In this document: piece after piece, positions 39,008 through 51,592 of the stretch
Layout of the letters: every line of letters begins with the position of its first letter
Numbering within the stretch: position 1 is the stretch's first letter
NCBI GenBank assembly: GCA_001949185.1
Contig: BDGG01000004.1
Span: 3,169,267-3,233,266, forward strand
DNA length: 64,000 bases
Source: Ramazzottius varieornatus
Lineage: Eukaryota; Tardigrada; Eutardigrada; Parachela; Ramazzottiidae
Direction of reading: 5' to 3'
Position numbers and translations under genes: made by a program
The notes under the pieces: model-generated
Databases searched by the model: none
What the model was told of the DNA's origin: nothing
The model's input: only the letters and a program-made list of their open reading frames with translations

Positions 39008-40115
39008 TCAATTTATCAGCCGATTACTGGAAGAGTTTCGATAACTTAGTGGTCTTAGTTCCACATCATACACGCAATGCCATACTTTCGGTCCGTAAGA
39101 TTTGACTCGTTCAAAATGTACAACTGTGATTAGCCAACGTTCAAGGAACATTTCATTACACATATCATGCAACCTCCTCATTATTGTAAACGCAAAATCT
39201 CGAAACAAGGGCGAGTTCTTCCAGTCAACACTAGAAGCTATGTAAAAGTAATCGCTAGATTGTTCAGTATGATATGTCGAAAAGACGTGTTGCTGCTGAT
39301 CGGTCTTTAGTGTTTCGACATTCATATGAACGTGCAAAACTCCTCCATGCGAAGTTTTCAGACATTTAATAGCTGCTGGCCAAGACATTTCAGAAGATGG
39401 GATTAGTCCAAGGACCACTCTATCCGCGACGCCAACAGGAGCGACCTAGAACCAAAAAGGACGTTCCAACCAGCGAACGCTACTGATGTACACTGTAAAG
39501 AACAGCTTATCTGACCTGCCGATTGTCTCCGAATAAGACTTCGCATCGATCTTCCATCCTGTTTAACTTCAAGTTTCGTCGAAGAGCCTCGACTGCATAC
39601 GGGTTCCATTCACATGCGTACACCTTCGCAGCTCCCGCTTTAAGTAACGGTATGGTGAAGTATCCAATTCCAGCAAACAGGTCCACGATGACATCCCCTT
39701 CACAATCGAGGTTCAGCATGCGAGTCTTCTCCGTAATGTTCCCCGAACTGAACATGGACTTTGTTATGTTGAGCTCGTATATCAAGCCGTTTTCTTTCTT
39801 CTTCGCCCATGTGTTGCTTCCGAGCAGCATCTCTACACGAGGAGAACGGAAGGCATCCGATCGGATGCGACCTTGACGAGCTACTCTATCCACATGGAAG
39901 CTTTTTGCAACGCACTTCCATAATGCGATTGGTTCGAGCGATATCCAGATACCACCACTGAATGCGTCTGCCGGCAGGAGAACCAGATCACTGAAAATAT
40001 CCCATTTCTTGGGAATGTACTTCCGGTCCTTCTCCGTCAGGGCAAATCCTGCACTCTCCAGCAAACTACCTAGATCCTTCTCGAGCCCCTGTCGTTTGAT
40101 GGCTACCATCTTCAT
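39008..40115 (-). CDS. TRMT12: TYW2 / TRMT12, wybutosine-synthesis tRNA transferase
   Basis: Transfers the aminocarboxypropyl group of S-adenosylmethionine during wybutosine formation at position 37 of tRNA-Phe. Two exons, 39516-40115 and 39008-39445, give 345 residues; human TRMT12 is longer, mainly through a weakly conserved N-terminal segment absent here. MFSSGNITEK (121-130), the SAM-binding loop VDLFAGIGYF (144-153), CEWNPYAVEALRRN and FGDNR match TRMT12 closely. The C-terminal half has GLIPSS, GGVLHVHMNVE and FERVKSYGPKV. GLIPSS and the overall layout point to TYW2 rather than the related Trm5. Shared 3' side with Shroom. Confidence 0.94.
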
Positions 40116-42088
40116 ACGGCTCAGCCCTCAACCTACGCATCGCATAGAGATAGACATGATGGGATCGCCATTCGAGGGCAACGAAGAAACGAAGAACCGG
40201 AAGGTAGATTGGGCTTTAGAAAAATAGAAAAATCGAGAAAACCAAACAATTCAGAATGCGACGCGGTAATGCGTACCGCTTCGTCGCTCTTTGCTAGAAT
40301 TACCAAGCGATAACTCTCCGTCAGCTAAGCTGAAACTGGTGAGTCCGCCTCGTTAACCGACGCAGTAGTGAAGCAGTTATGAGAAGGCCGTGTCGCAAGA
40401 CTTGACGACGGCGTACGTACGTGACGTACGTACTTCGGTTCACTCGGTCGCTTGATTGGTTGATCGTGAGGTAACTCCAAATCGTTGCACCCGTTCCGGC
40501 CATTTGGCAAAAACGCAAAGTGTATAGCGGTTGAAATCTCCAAGCGGTTCCCATGTTCTTCATGATTCATGATCACTCATCGGATCCCGGATGACCGGAC
40601 TTATCCTCATCTTCCGGTTTGATACTTTATCTGTTCTTTGGAAGGTTCGTTATGTTCTGGTGAAAGACATGGGTAGTGAGATGCATACTTCGAGTATACC
40701 TGCTCTCGCAACTCGTGATCTTTCACCCGAAAAACGTCCATTTTGTATCTATGTGCGGCATTTTGCATTGCAGACTGGCTTCGGAACCTGGCTCTTGACT
40801 TCTGGACTGCTCAGTGGACCTCGGATGGCGCCAGAAACAAGCAACAACGGATGCGAAATCTGTGATGTTGAATCCATCAAAGTGGCTTTGAGATGCAGAT
40901 TATCGTTTAATGCATATCACAGTCATCTTTGATGGCTTCAATTTACGGTAGCAACTTCTTTGCAAGAGGGTCAAAGCGGTAAGTGAATCGATTTTCGGGC
41001 CACAGAAGCCATTCTTCCTTATCAGGTACGTTGTAAAATATATCGGTCATTCTTTGTTTTGAAATATAATCGCCACTTTGCATCCATTCGCCGTTTGCCG
41101 CATGTCTGACGAAATAGCCCGTATACCATTCGTAATTTGTACATTTTATTTTGTTTTATTCATTTTAGTTTTATTTTGTCCTTTTAGAGGAAGAACTCAG
41201 GATGTTCCTGCCTTTTTTTCCCTCTCCTCGCAGGAATTTTTTCCAAGTATTTCAACTACTATTGATGGCTACAGTTCGCTAATCAAACTTGACTTCCGTA
41301 ATTTTGAATATTCAGTAAATGAATGTTTTATTAATTATTTCCGTGCTATTATGTGCAAGGAAAGTTAGTCCTGATTCTGCCTGAATATTTAGTTCAATAA
41401 TCAGCTTTTTCTTCTTTGGTCTTTGCAGGAAGCACGTGAGCGAGGGAAGAGTGTGCTACAATTACACAATGGCTGCTCAGCGCTGTAGAGAGAAAGAGCT
41501 GCTTTCCTCAGTGCTGATAGTGGCTCACGGTAAGTTGCGTGCCGCGTGCTTGCACTACGACTTAGTCAGAAAGAGAGCCCATGTTGAACCGGTCAGCGAG
41601 TCATCTGCTTTCACAGAGCTGAAGAGAGGCCGTTGGAAATGAAACTCAACTTTGATAGAAGGTAGATAGCCACTCCGAGATGGCGTCAAGGCGTTAAGCG
41701 CAGTCACAGGGCAACTCTTGTTAGAGTACTAAAACTGTGAGAGCTAAAACTAAGCGGCAGCTGTCGAAACGAGGAAGTCTATCGCAACCGAAACCCAGAC
41801 TTGCCGAAACTCGGGTAGAAGATACAGAACTGACAAAGCAAACATCATAACGGAAGAGAGATCATCGTTAAACGGAATCAGGCGGACAGCGGCAGTCTGA
41901 AACACCTGTAGATATTTACCGGTTTGATACTGGATGGATATCTTCGACAAGATAAAGGCCCCAACAAGCATAATGTCATTTGTTAAAAAACAGTTCGCAA
42001 AATCAATTTGTCGAAGTCACAGAATTTGCTGAAATGTATCTCACGTATAAGAAAACATTTAACTAATAATATAAAGAGGAAAGTCTAT
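40116..42088. other. Region between TYW2 and the WASHC4 3' end
   Basis: Nearly 2 kb without a recognised gene. It holds the TYW2 promoter side, with the palindrome at 40413-40433. A + strand block 41429-41530 is bounded by TTTGCAG and GTAAGTTG and reads EGRVCYNYTMAAQRCREKE, so it could be an exon of an unknown gene, but no partners were found. Frames at 40591-40932 and 41750-41971(-) have no support. Confidence 0.3.
40413..40433. promoter_or_regulatory. Palindrome around a TGACGTAC site upstream of TYW2
   Basis: GTACGTACG and CGTACGTAC flank a TGA spacer, forming a perfect 9-bp inverted repeat that contains TGACGT, the CREB/ATF core. It lies about 300 bp upstream of the TYW2 start codon. Confidence 0.4.
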
Positions 42089-45000
42089 TTAGGCTTTGGA
42101 AGGCATGTTTTGAGCCGTCGAAGTGTTACTAAAAAATATTTTCGCGCTACTGAACAAATGAAACAGCAGGTCAAATTCTCGAGCGTAAAGATCCAGTCGC
42201 CTGGATGTTAACTTTAGGGCCTGTCGGAGCTTCTCGTCATTCTCAGCGTCACTTCGCCCATTTGGTTGTGCTTTGGCGGACTCTACCACTACAGCCTAGA
42301 AAGTAGAAAAAGCTTCAGTACACCCACTGTTCATGCCTAAGATACTATGGTTGTGAGAAATGCGGAGTGGTGCAACGTACCTGTTCTTTGCGGAACTTTT
42401 CTCTGACTGACTCGAACCAGCTCAAGGAATCAAAGAGGAGGGTTTGGTCCAACAGTGCCATTATGTAAGCCATACCCATGGCGAAACCATCGTCAGTGAA
42501 CAGTACTTCACCAGTCGAGGTTTTCTTCTGGATGCGCTCTTTACAGGTAACAGAGTGCTCGACGAAGTTCACCATCTGCAGACGAAGAACACTCATCATT
42601 ACTACAAAGATGGTTGCGGATGCTTTGCGGAAAGATAATGCCCCGTTCGTACCAGAGGCGGGATGATGATGTAGAAGTTCTGCAGATGGTGGTTCTTCTG
42701 GTTCCGAAACTCCGTCGCGAAAACGTTTAGCAAGAGCTGAAATTGAATAACAGTTTGCAGTAGTTAGCATGGTTCTGCCTGGAACTTTGAATGGCTTTAC
42801 CTTGAAGAAATCCATGCCATCCGAAGAGTTCTTGGTAGAGGAGGTGACCACTTCGTCTAGGGCTATAGCGGCGGAAAGACTGCTGGCGTAGTTGTCGTCC
42901 TTGATGAGAGCTTCGAAGTACTCAACGTTCTCCGCATCCGGAATGAAACAAAAGGCTTTGCTACTGCGATGAAGTCCTCCAGACCGAACCATCCTTACGA
43001 AACCCATTGCATTACCTGGAAGAACACGGCAGTGTCACCACACACGTTTCTCACATTGGAAATGGCCCATGATAGTTCCAACAATATAGAAGGTCTCACT
43101 TCGTTCCACTTACCGATCTGGGTAATCATGGTCCGTAATTGGTCGAGTTTCGTCTGCCCATCGGCAGTAACTCCGAGTGCTCGGATTCCCTTGTTGAACT
43201 TCTCGGCTTTTTCGAATGGATATCGTGCAAAAGAGTCATTCTGCTTGGCTTCCTTGAACAACCGGATATCCTTCACCAGTCTGGACTTTATCTGCTCATC
43301 AAACATGAACTGCGAGAACAGATTGAATCTCTTCCTGAGAAACTGGTACGTCTGATTGATCGTCGTATTCACCACCCCGATGCCATGAGTCCGTAGACTG
43401 TTGGCTATATGGCGAATACCGATCGTGTTCAGGTACTTGTTGTTACTGGTCCGTTCGACGAAGACCTGGTTGTTCAAGTTGTACGCATATGCGGAGACGA
43501 ACATTCCGATGTTCCTCATAATCTCTAGTATGTCTGCGCCTTGCTCTAACGTCTGACATGGAAGGTGCGCTTGCAAGACGTTGAGTCCGTACAAGTGACT
43601 GGCTAAGCTGCGCATTTCGTCGTAAGTTTTCCAGTCGTGGAGCGCCACTGTGGTGAGGTCGTAGAAGGTACGATCGAGGTACCGCTCGAGGTGCTTCCTA
43701 ATGTCGATAAAGGTATCGAAAAACTTGAATGGTGCCTGTGATATCAGGTGCCTCAAGTCTTCGTTTTGTTTCTCGGGAAGACTGCGCTCTGTTATGGATA
43801 AATGGGAGTGAACGAGTAGGCGAAGCGAAGTCTCGACGTCTTTGCAGAGTGGACGGAGTATGCATGTTTCAAGTTCTTCCATGATCTCGTCTTGGTATTT
43901 CTTCACCTGCGAGTAACACGACAAACATAAGTTCAACATCCAGTTCAGAAGTTCTGTCATACAGTCTACTAACCAGAACTTGGCTGTCCTCGTGTCGGGC
44001 TGTTCGGAAAGACGACGCACCCAGTTCCAATGCGGCGAGCAAAGAGGGAAGCTTTGTCGCTTGAACCGGGTTCTGGTAGACGCTCTCAAGGTACGGTCGA
44101 AGAATGCGCCGATTCCAGTAAAAGATGGAAGTGTCGAAGGCAGTGTCGAATGACTGTTGGAGCCATCTTATTTCCTTAAGAATTGCGAAATGGTGTGCAA
44201 CAGGTGCCAACTGGTCGGCAGGGAACTTCTTAGCGGCCATGCATATCCCGAGGCACAGTCGAGCGACGATCATTCGGTCCTCCGACAGAGGCCCGGTGGA
44301 CAGAACCTGCCGAAAGATTCTGAGGGACGTTAGAGCGTCCAGCTGGTAGAGCATGGCCGAACTTCCTCGTTTCTCGTCGGTAGTCAGGCGCTTCTCGATA
44401 CTCTGGCACGCACTCTGCAAACAGAAACGAGCTCACTTTGCTTCACGCAGGATTTATTTCGAAAGGCAACTTCTTCTGACAGCTTACTTGAAACCGAGAG
44501 ACGATGGAGGATACAACTCGATGGGTTACTTGACAGACGAACAAGGCATGTCTATTCAAAGCTTCCCAGTTCACCATCAATATTTCCAGCAGCTCTCCCA
44601 GTTGCATCACAGTGGCTTTGCTAATAGGTTTGAGCAACACAGAATGGAAGTGGAATATCTGGACAATCGTGTCTTGGGTTTTACGGGCCAGCCGCAGACC
44701 CAGTCGAAGGAACTCTACCATATTGTCACCGACTTCCGGTTCAGCTTCGCTCGATATTTCTTCGAGCCTCGCGACCCAACTGTTCACGTCCGTTCTCAAC
44801 ACCACGGTATCCCTTTGAAGTCCTGTCAACCGCGCCTGTATCAACGGTACGATACTTCAAATTCTTCAGCGAATTCGGAATTAAATTCTATGCGGTGAAA
44901 GATACTCGTATAACTACTTTACCTGCAAGATACCTTCTTTGGCCACGTGGATTATCTGCAGCTGCTTCTTATCCACCTGCTTGGATCCGTCCGGAATAAG

Positions 45001-46252
45001 CGCCAAAATTGTGTCGGCGGGAGCGACGGCAATGTTTCTCCACACGGGAACGATGGGATGCATCTTGCAAAGGTCCAGGAAGTTTCGAAGTAGTCTCTTG
45101 TCGACGGTACGAGAGAGGGCGGTGTGGAGGACGAGAAGTCCGCCAGTCCCGAGGAGTCGCAGTCCATTCTTGGCTGCGTCCGGCGTCTGACCGTTTTCTG
45201 TGCCTATCACAAGAAAAAAGTTGTTCTTACATCTATCCTAGTCTTCCGCTATCATGCTTGACATTAAATTACAGCGATAGCGTAACAGATATATTACCTG
45301 CGGTATGGAGGAACGAAGTGAGATGTACGACTATCTTTTTCCCGATTGCGCGACTACTGAGAGTGTCCAGGCAATCGGGAAAGATTCGCCCAGCGAAGAT
45401 CTCTTTATCGATCTCTCCAAGGAATGTGCTGAGCTCTTGCAGCTCTACTCTCGCGAACTGCAGTCTGTTTAACAACCCCGCATTCTGAAGGCCTCCATCG
45501 ACGGAGCTTCTGTACGATATCCAGTGGTCACGAAGTACATTGTTCGCTTTGGTAACCACATCCAGCGCGATAAGACAGGAAAGGAGTTCGGAAAGACTAG
45601 CTAAAGCATATGGTACAATACCACTGGCAGATTCGGAATGCTCTACAAGGGCGTCGAGCTGCTTGATAAATACGTCGATCACCTCCTTGCATCTTGCTTT
45701 GTAAGTAACCAACTCTTGAAGGAACGAAACGAACTTGCCGGTCGAGACAGCTGGTGCCACTTCGACGAAGTCCTCGGAATAGAGCAAAACGGGATCGAGA
45801 AAGCGTATCTTGGCTTCCCCTGATAAGGCCTTAACTTCGGAAACGAGCACAGAGACACCGACGACGATCTTCCCGAAAGCTTCGTTTTCCGTTCGGACGT
45901 AGTCACCGATGGCAGCTGTTTCGTGGCACTGTACCTAAAACGCGAAAGGTGTTCCTCACGCCATAGGAATGTCAGGCTTTTGCCGCAAGGAATGACACTT
46001 ACTTCCACTTGAAGCGGCGCACTTCCGGTGACTCCCGAACTAGATGATGCACTCACCAGGAAACGCTGTTGAATAATGTTCGTTAGATCTGCTGTCCTCT
46101 TCAAGACCAGTTTCTGAGAAGTCCCTGTAAAAAAAGAGGTATGGGTATAGTAGGCGTACCCCTGCAGAAACTAGGACCCACGTACGTTTAACGTATATAC
46201 TGTATATATACGCGAAGGAAGGAAGACACTTACCACACGTGTCCGCGTTCAT
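42089..46252 (-). CDS. WASHC4: WASH complex subunit 4 (SWIP / KIAA1033)
   Basis: Core subunit of the pentameric WASH complex, which activates Arp2/3 on endosomes for cargo recycling. Eleven exons in order: 46234-46252, 46003-46124, 45298-45934, 44923-45203, 44488-44835, 43974-44414, 43114-43906, 42801-43015, 42653-42736, 42381-42575, 42089-42295; 1113 residues (human 1173). Signatures include [81 protein letters not shown] and [13 protein letters not shown], all strongly conserved in SWIP. The first coding exon holds only MNADTC plus one base. The C-terminus ends soon after [11 protein letters not shown], without the long charged tail of vertebrates. Head-to-head with AP2A. Confidence 0.97.
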
Positions 46253-46848
46253 CGTCACCCACACAGGATAAGTTTAGCGGATACGGAAGATTCCTTCACC
46301 ATCCCGTTCCGACGATTCTTCTCAAGTTCTTTTTAGTCTCAAGTCATCCTAAGCTGGACGAAGACAAACCCTTCAATACAACAGCATGGTCTAGTTTCCA
46401 CTATTCTAGCAGAGGTTCCCGTGTGTGACTGCTGAATGCATGGTAATTGTGTTAAATCAACAAAGAAAATCAAGATGACTCAAATCGATACACTGCTTGC
46501 TTGTGGTCAAAGTGTTCCGGTTTCTATTCCCCGAGCCCAAACTTGTCGCTTCTGCGCAGAATGCCAAGTGGCAACGGAAAATAGAAACGCGGGTTTCCTT
46601 CACGGAGAGCGCTGTGTCACCTGCTCATCTGCCATCCTCATCTTCATTTTCTCGCCCACGAGTCTACAGAAACGTCGGAAGCTCCTGTCTCCGTGTTTTG
46701 TTCCTCGACCTTCTTTTCTAGCTAGCACTAGCAGTCCATCACGACGGAGCACATTTGTCCTATAATCGCGTGTGAGGTTGGATATCTCGTAGCGCGACGG
46801 AAGCGGACGTGTTTATGTTGGGAATCTAAATAGGATCATCGCAGCACA
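46253..46848. promoter_or_regulatory. Divergent promoter region, WASHC4 / AP2A
   Basis: 596 bp between divergent start codons of two endosomal-traffic genes, likely a shared bidirectional promoter. No TATA box or repeat seen; a 109-codon frame here is judged chance. Confidence 0.5.
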
Positions 46849-49800
46849 ATGCCAAACGTCAGGGGAGATGGCATGCGTGGACTGGCAGTTTTCATTTCGG
46901 ACATAAGAAACTGTAAGTACAGTGGACACATCGTGGCGCATTGCTGTGAAACCTCCGTGTACACTGGATTGTTTTTATTCTAGGTAAGAGCAAGGAAGCG
47001 GAAGTCAAGCGCATCAATAAAGAACTTGCTAACATTAGGTCTAAATTCAAAGGTACTGTGAAATATACGGCTACGAAGCTATCAATGTTTCTTATCTACT
47101 GAGGGGGCTGTTATTTTGTTAGGCTGACTTGTTTGTGCTTCGTAGGAGACAAAACGTTAGATGGATACCAGAAGAAGAAATACGTATGCAAGCTGCTCTT
47201 CATCTTCCTGTTGGGCCACGACATTGATTTCGGGCACATGGAAGCGGTCAACCTGCTCAGCTCGAACAAATACAGCGAGAAGCAAGTGGTATGTGATATT
47301 GGCATCGATAGTTCTTCCAACTACATATGACTATTCTGACAAAATTTCTTGTTTAGGGATACCTTTTCATTTCTGTCCTGATCAGTGCTGACAGCGAGCT
47401 GATGCGCTTGATCATCCAGTCGATCAAGACCGACTTGGCCAGCCGAAATCCTATCTTTGTCAATCTCGCTCTTCAATGCATCGCTAATATCGGTAGCAAA
47501 GAAATGGCCGAAGCATTCCAGCAAGATATTCCTCGGCTACTGGTTTCCGGGTAGGTCTCGCAGTCGCAGCAGCATGGTATGTGGTTAGCCTAGATCGATA
47601 ACATAACTCTGATTTTTGCGTGTTTTTTGTTGTAGAGATGCTATCGATCTGGTAAAACAGAGCGCGGCGCTTTGCTTGCTTCGTCTTCTCCGAGCAGCAC
47701 CGGACATCGCTCCAAGCGGAGAATGGACTTCCCGGATTGTCCATCTTTTGAATGACCAAAACATGGGAGTCGTGACTGCGGCTTGCAGTCTTATTGAAGC
47801 GCTGGTGAAGAAAAACCCCGCAGAGTATAAAGCTTGTGTGTCGCTCGCGGTTTCGCGCTTGAGCAGGGTACGAGCGAAACCTTTCTACCTCCATCAAGTA
47901 AGATTCTAAAATGTTCATCAGCTCATCAGTTGGGTTTTTGTGTTGTAGATTGTTAGTTCGCCATATAACGATCTACAGGACTACACGTATTACTTCGTTC
48001 CCGCGCCCTGGCTTTCCGTGAAGCTACTGCGGCTCTTGGAGAACTATCCGCCTTCAGGTACGTTCTGTTTTGCGAGATTTCTTAGTTTTTCCAGCGCGGC
48101 AGTCAGAGAGACCAGCTTTCTTTGCAGATGACGCCGGTGTGCGGTCACGGTTGAACGAATGCTTGGAGTCCATCTTCACCAAAGTATCGGAGCCTCCCAA
48201 GTCAAAGAAAGTTCAGCATTCCAACGCGAAGAACGCTGTTCTGTTCGAAGCGATCAGTCTCATCATACATATGGACAGGTACTCGACGTCTGTCCATAAG
48301 TACTCACTAGATGGGATAAGGCACGGGCTCTTCATAAACGCTGCTTGTTTCTTCAGTGATCCCGCTTTGCTGATACGAGCGTGTAGTCAACTTGGTCAGT
48401 TTTTGCAACATCGCGAGACGAATATGAGGTAACTTCCGGACGGACAACTTTCACATACTCGGTAATGTTTTCTGGTTCGATTTTGAAATGGAACTCCCGT
48501 CTTGTAGGTACCTCGCTTTGGAATGCATGTGTCTTCTTGCGACAAGTGAAATTTCACATGACGCGGTGAAGAAGCATCAAGAAACTGTCGTTAATGCATT
48601 GAAGGTACGGTGATTTTGCTTAATCAATGTGAGTACATGCACTTTAAAGATGACTGCAAGTAATTAAGCTGTGTTCCTTTGATTACAGACGGAAAGAGAT
48701 GTCAGTGTTCGCCAGCGAGCAATCGACTTACTGTACGCTATGTGCGACAAGAGCAACGCGGAAGAGATCGTGCAGGAAATGCTGGCGTACTTAGAGTCCG
48801 CGGACTATTCGATCCGGGAAGAAATGGTCCTGAAGATCGCTATCTTGGCAGAAAAGTACGCCAGTGACTACTCTTGGTACGTCGACGTCATCCTCAACTT
48901 GATCCGGATAGCTGGAGACTACGTTAGCGAAGAGGTAACCGACCTCGAATCACTCATGTTACTCTGCTGTAAGAAGTTGATGTGGGACCTTGCACTAAAA
49001 GAGTTCTCCTCGATAGGTGTGGTACCGAGTCATCCAGATAGTCATTAACAGAGACGACGTTCAGGGATACGCCGCAAAGACCGTCTTTGAGGCTCTCCAA
49101 GCTCCCGCATGCCATGAAAATATGGTCAAGGTTGGAGGATATATCTTGGGTGAATTTGGTAACCTAATTGCTGGAGACCCACGCTCGAGGTAAGACGCAC
49201 TTCCAGCCCGAGCAGCAACGACTTTCTACCTTCGCATTCTAGTGATTGCTCGCATTACTTCACATCAAATATCTTGTTGTAGTTCGCAAGTACAGTTCGA
49301 CTTGCTGTATTCCAAGTACCCGTTGTGCAGCGTGAACACTCGCTGCCTACTGTTGTCCACCTTCATGAAGTTCATCAACTTGTTCCCAGAAATCAAAACT
49401 ACGATCCAAGATGTGAGCTCTCCAGAGGTTCTTCGTGTTCAACTTGCTAGCTGGCAATCTGTTATCTCTTTTCTTTAGATGCTGCAAAATGACACTAATA
49501 TACGCAATGCAGATGCCGAGCTCCAGCAGCGAACGGTGGAGTACCTGCAACTCAGTAACATCGCTTCGGCCGACATTCTCGCTACAGTCCTCGAAGAGAT
49601 GCCGGCCTTCCCCGAGAGAGAATCCAGCATCCTAGCCAAACTGAAAAAGAAGAAAGAATTACCGGATAACGTTGAGAGCCCGAGCAAAGAACATCGTCAT
49701 CTTCCCCAAGCTATCGTTAACAGCGCTGACGGCGCTTCGGTTGGTCTTTAGAGCCACTTCATGCAGTCACACCTTGACGTCTTACATCGACTTTATTTTC

Positions 49801-50969
49801 AGTCGCCCGAGCGGAATGGGGGGCCTTCAAACTACGGGTCAGCTTCGATGGATCTTCTCGGCCTAAACTCGCCGACGAACGATGGAATGGCGAGCACGAA
49901 CAACGGCATCAATAGCAACGGATACGCTCCTCAGCCACAAGCACCCGCTTCCGACATGTCCGCTCTCTTTGACGTGTTCGGTTCGCCGACACAGCCTAAC
50001 GGTGGTGACTTCGGCAACAGCGCTTCTTCCCCTCCTGGGCAGAAGAGCGGCGTCCAGCTCGTCAGCGAATCAAACATCAAAAAGTAAGAAACTTCCGGTT
50101 TGTGCGAATTTGCGCAAAGTATTCTTGGTCAAGGCAGCTTTTTTTTAATAGGTTTCTTTTCCGCAATTCTGGTATCGTTTTCGAAAACGAAGCCATTCAG
50201 ATTGGCGTAAAATCACAGTTCACTCCGACGCAGGCCATCGGTCAGATTGAGCTCTACTATGGCAATAAGAGCACAATGCCGCTGACCAACTTCACTGTGC
50301 AAGTTCACAACACCGAGCCCAACGCTCTTCTCATCCAAGCACAGGACATTGGACCCGTTATCCAGATCAGCGCACAAGTCAAGCAGCAGTTCAACCTGAG
50401 ATGCGTCACTGTTTTCTCACAAACTCCGACTGTGCGGATATCCTTCTCGTAAGTCATCTTCAGTGCTTGCGGGAAGTATTATTCTGCTGATTTATGGTTC
50501 TTCGGTTTTATAGGATGAATAACTTCCCGATGACGATCGAAGCTCCCATCCCGGTCTTCATCAACAAGTTTCTGGAAGGAGCTGCGATGGATGGCGAAAC
50601 TTTCTTTGCCAGATGGAAGAAGCTGAGTTTACCTGCTCAGGAAGCTCAAGAGCAGTTCTTCGCGAAGTACCCTATCGATGCAGCCAGTACCCAAGAAAAG
50701 GTACGCAATATGCAGAGTTAATTACAGTTGTTTACTCTACAATTTCTTGTTTGCAGTTGACATCGATTGGTTTCGCCGTGTTACCTAACATCGATCCCAA
50801 CCCCGAGAACTTCGTTGCCGCCGGTATCATTTACACAGGCAGCACTCAAGTAGGCTGTCTCCTTAGACTGGAACCAAGACGGCAGGACTCAAAGTACCGG
50901 CTGACTGTACGCACCAGCAATGAAGGAGTCTCGAAAAGACTAGCATCTCTTCTGAAAGATGAGTTCTGA
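46849..50969 (+). CDS. AP2A: AP-2 complex subunit alpha (alpha-adaptin)
   Basis: Large subunit of the clathrin adaptor for endocytosis at the plasma membrane. Seventeen exons: 46849-46912, 46984-47052, 47146-47288, 47357-47550, 47636-47867, 47949-48057, 48128-48278, 48357-48428, 48508-48604, 48689-48934, 49017-49189, 49283-49412, 49479-49739, 49803-50083, 50152-50448, 50514-50700 and 50757-50969; 972 residues. The N-terminus [20 protein letters not shown] and the basic [19 protein letters not shown] form the phosphoinositide-binding region of the trunk. [20 protein letters not shown] and [20 protein letters not shown] are nearly identical to human. A Gly/Asn/Pro-rich hinge (about 648-741) leads to the ear domain, ending ASLLKDEF. 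The 3' UTR is short. Confidence 0.98.
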
Positions 50970-51592
50970 CGGAAATACAATGTTCAGGCTTGGCTGATCC
51001 CTCAAATACATTCATTCCTTGATCACCGTTACGTGCTTGCTTTTGATTCGTGTTTTACAATTTATCAGATTTATTCCTTCCGATATTCAGTCCATGTACA
51101 GCGCTGCGTACTGTACGTTCATCGTAAGTTAGAGTTTCTGTTCATAGCTCGTGATCATTCATGTTTCATTTTAATAACAATTCGGCATATTGTATTGAAC
51201 GATCCTGTAATAGTGTCCAGTTTATCTGGCAGAAGTCTGAAAACTGCAAAAAATGCAAATGGAAACAAGTGAAAAGAGCGACTGTCACTGTATCTCTATA
51301 GCCCAAATAATGTAATGCGGGAAACTCGAGCGAAGAGTTATGGAAGAAACATCGATTCGAAAATGGAAGAAACATCGATGAAAGTTATGTAATCTATGAA
51401 CGATCCATCCAATGTGCTTTCCATGTTTTTGGTACTTATCAACTCATTCGTAACTTCGTTAGACTTTTTTTGCCGCTAAAAGGGGTTCTCAATCTCTTTT
51501 GATCCTGCAATGAAAAACCTTCTTTATGACTCTCATTCGACACACGTAGCTACTAGCTACCGCCTCAAAATCGTATTGTTTCTCGAGCACCT
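50970..51592. other. Convergent 3' region, AP2A / TRA2
   Basis: About 620 bp between facing stop codons. It contains a 17-bp direct repeat at 51340-51379; otherwise AT-rich UTR-like sequence. Confidence 0.4.
51340..51379 (+). repeat. 17-bp direct repeat
   Basis: ATGGAAGAAACATCGAT occurs at 51340-51356 and again at 51363-51379, a 23-bp period. Confidence 0.85.

Noticed and set aside
41750-41971. Hydrophobic 73-codon minus-strand frame downstream of WASHC4.
   Set aside because: No signal, splice or family support; the WASHC4 stop at 42089-42091 is clear, so it is not part of that gene.
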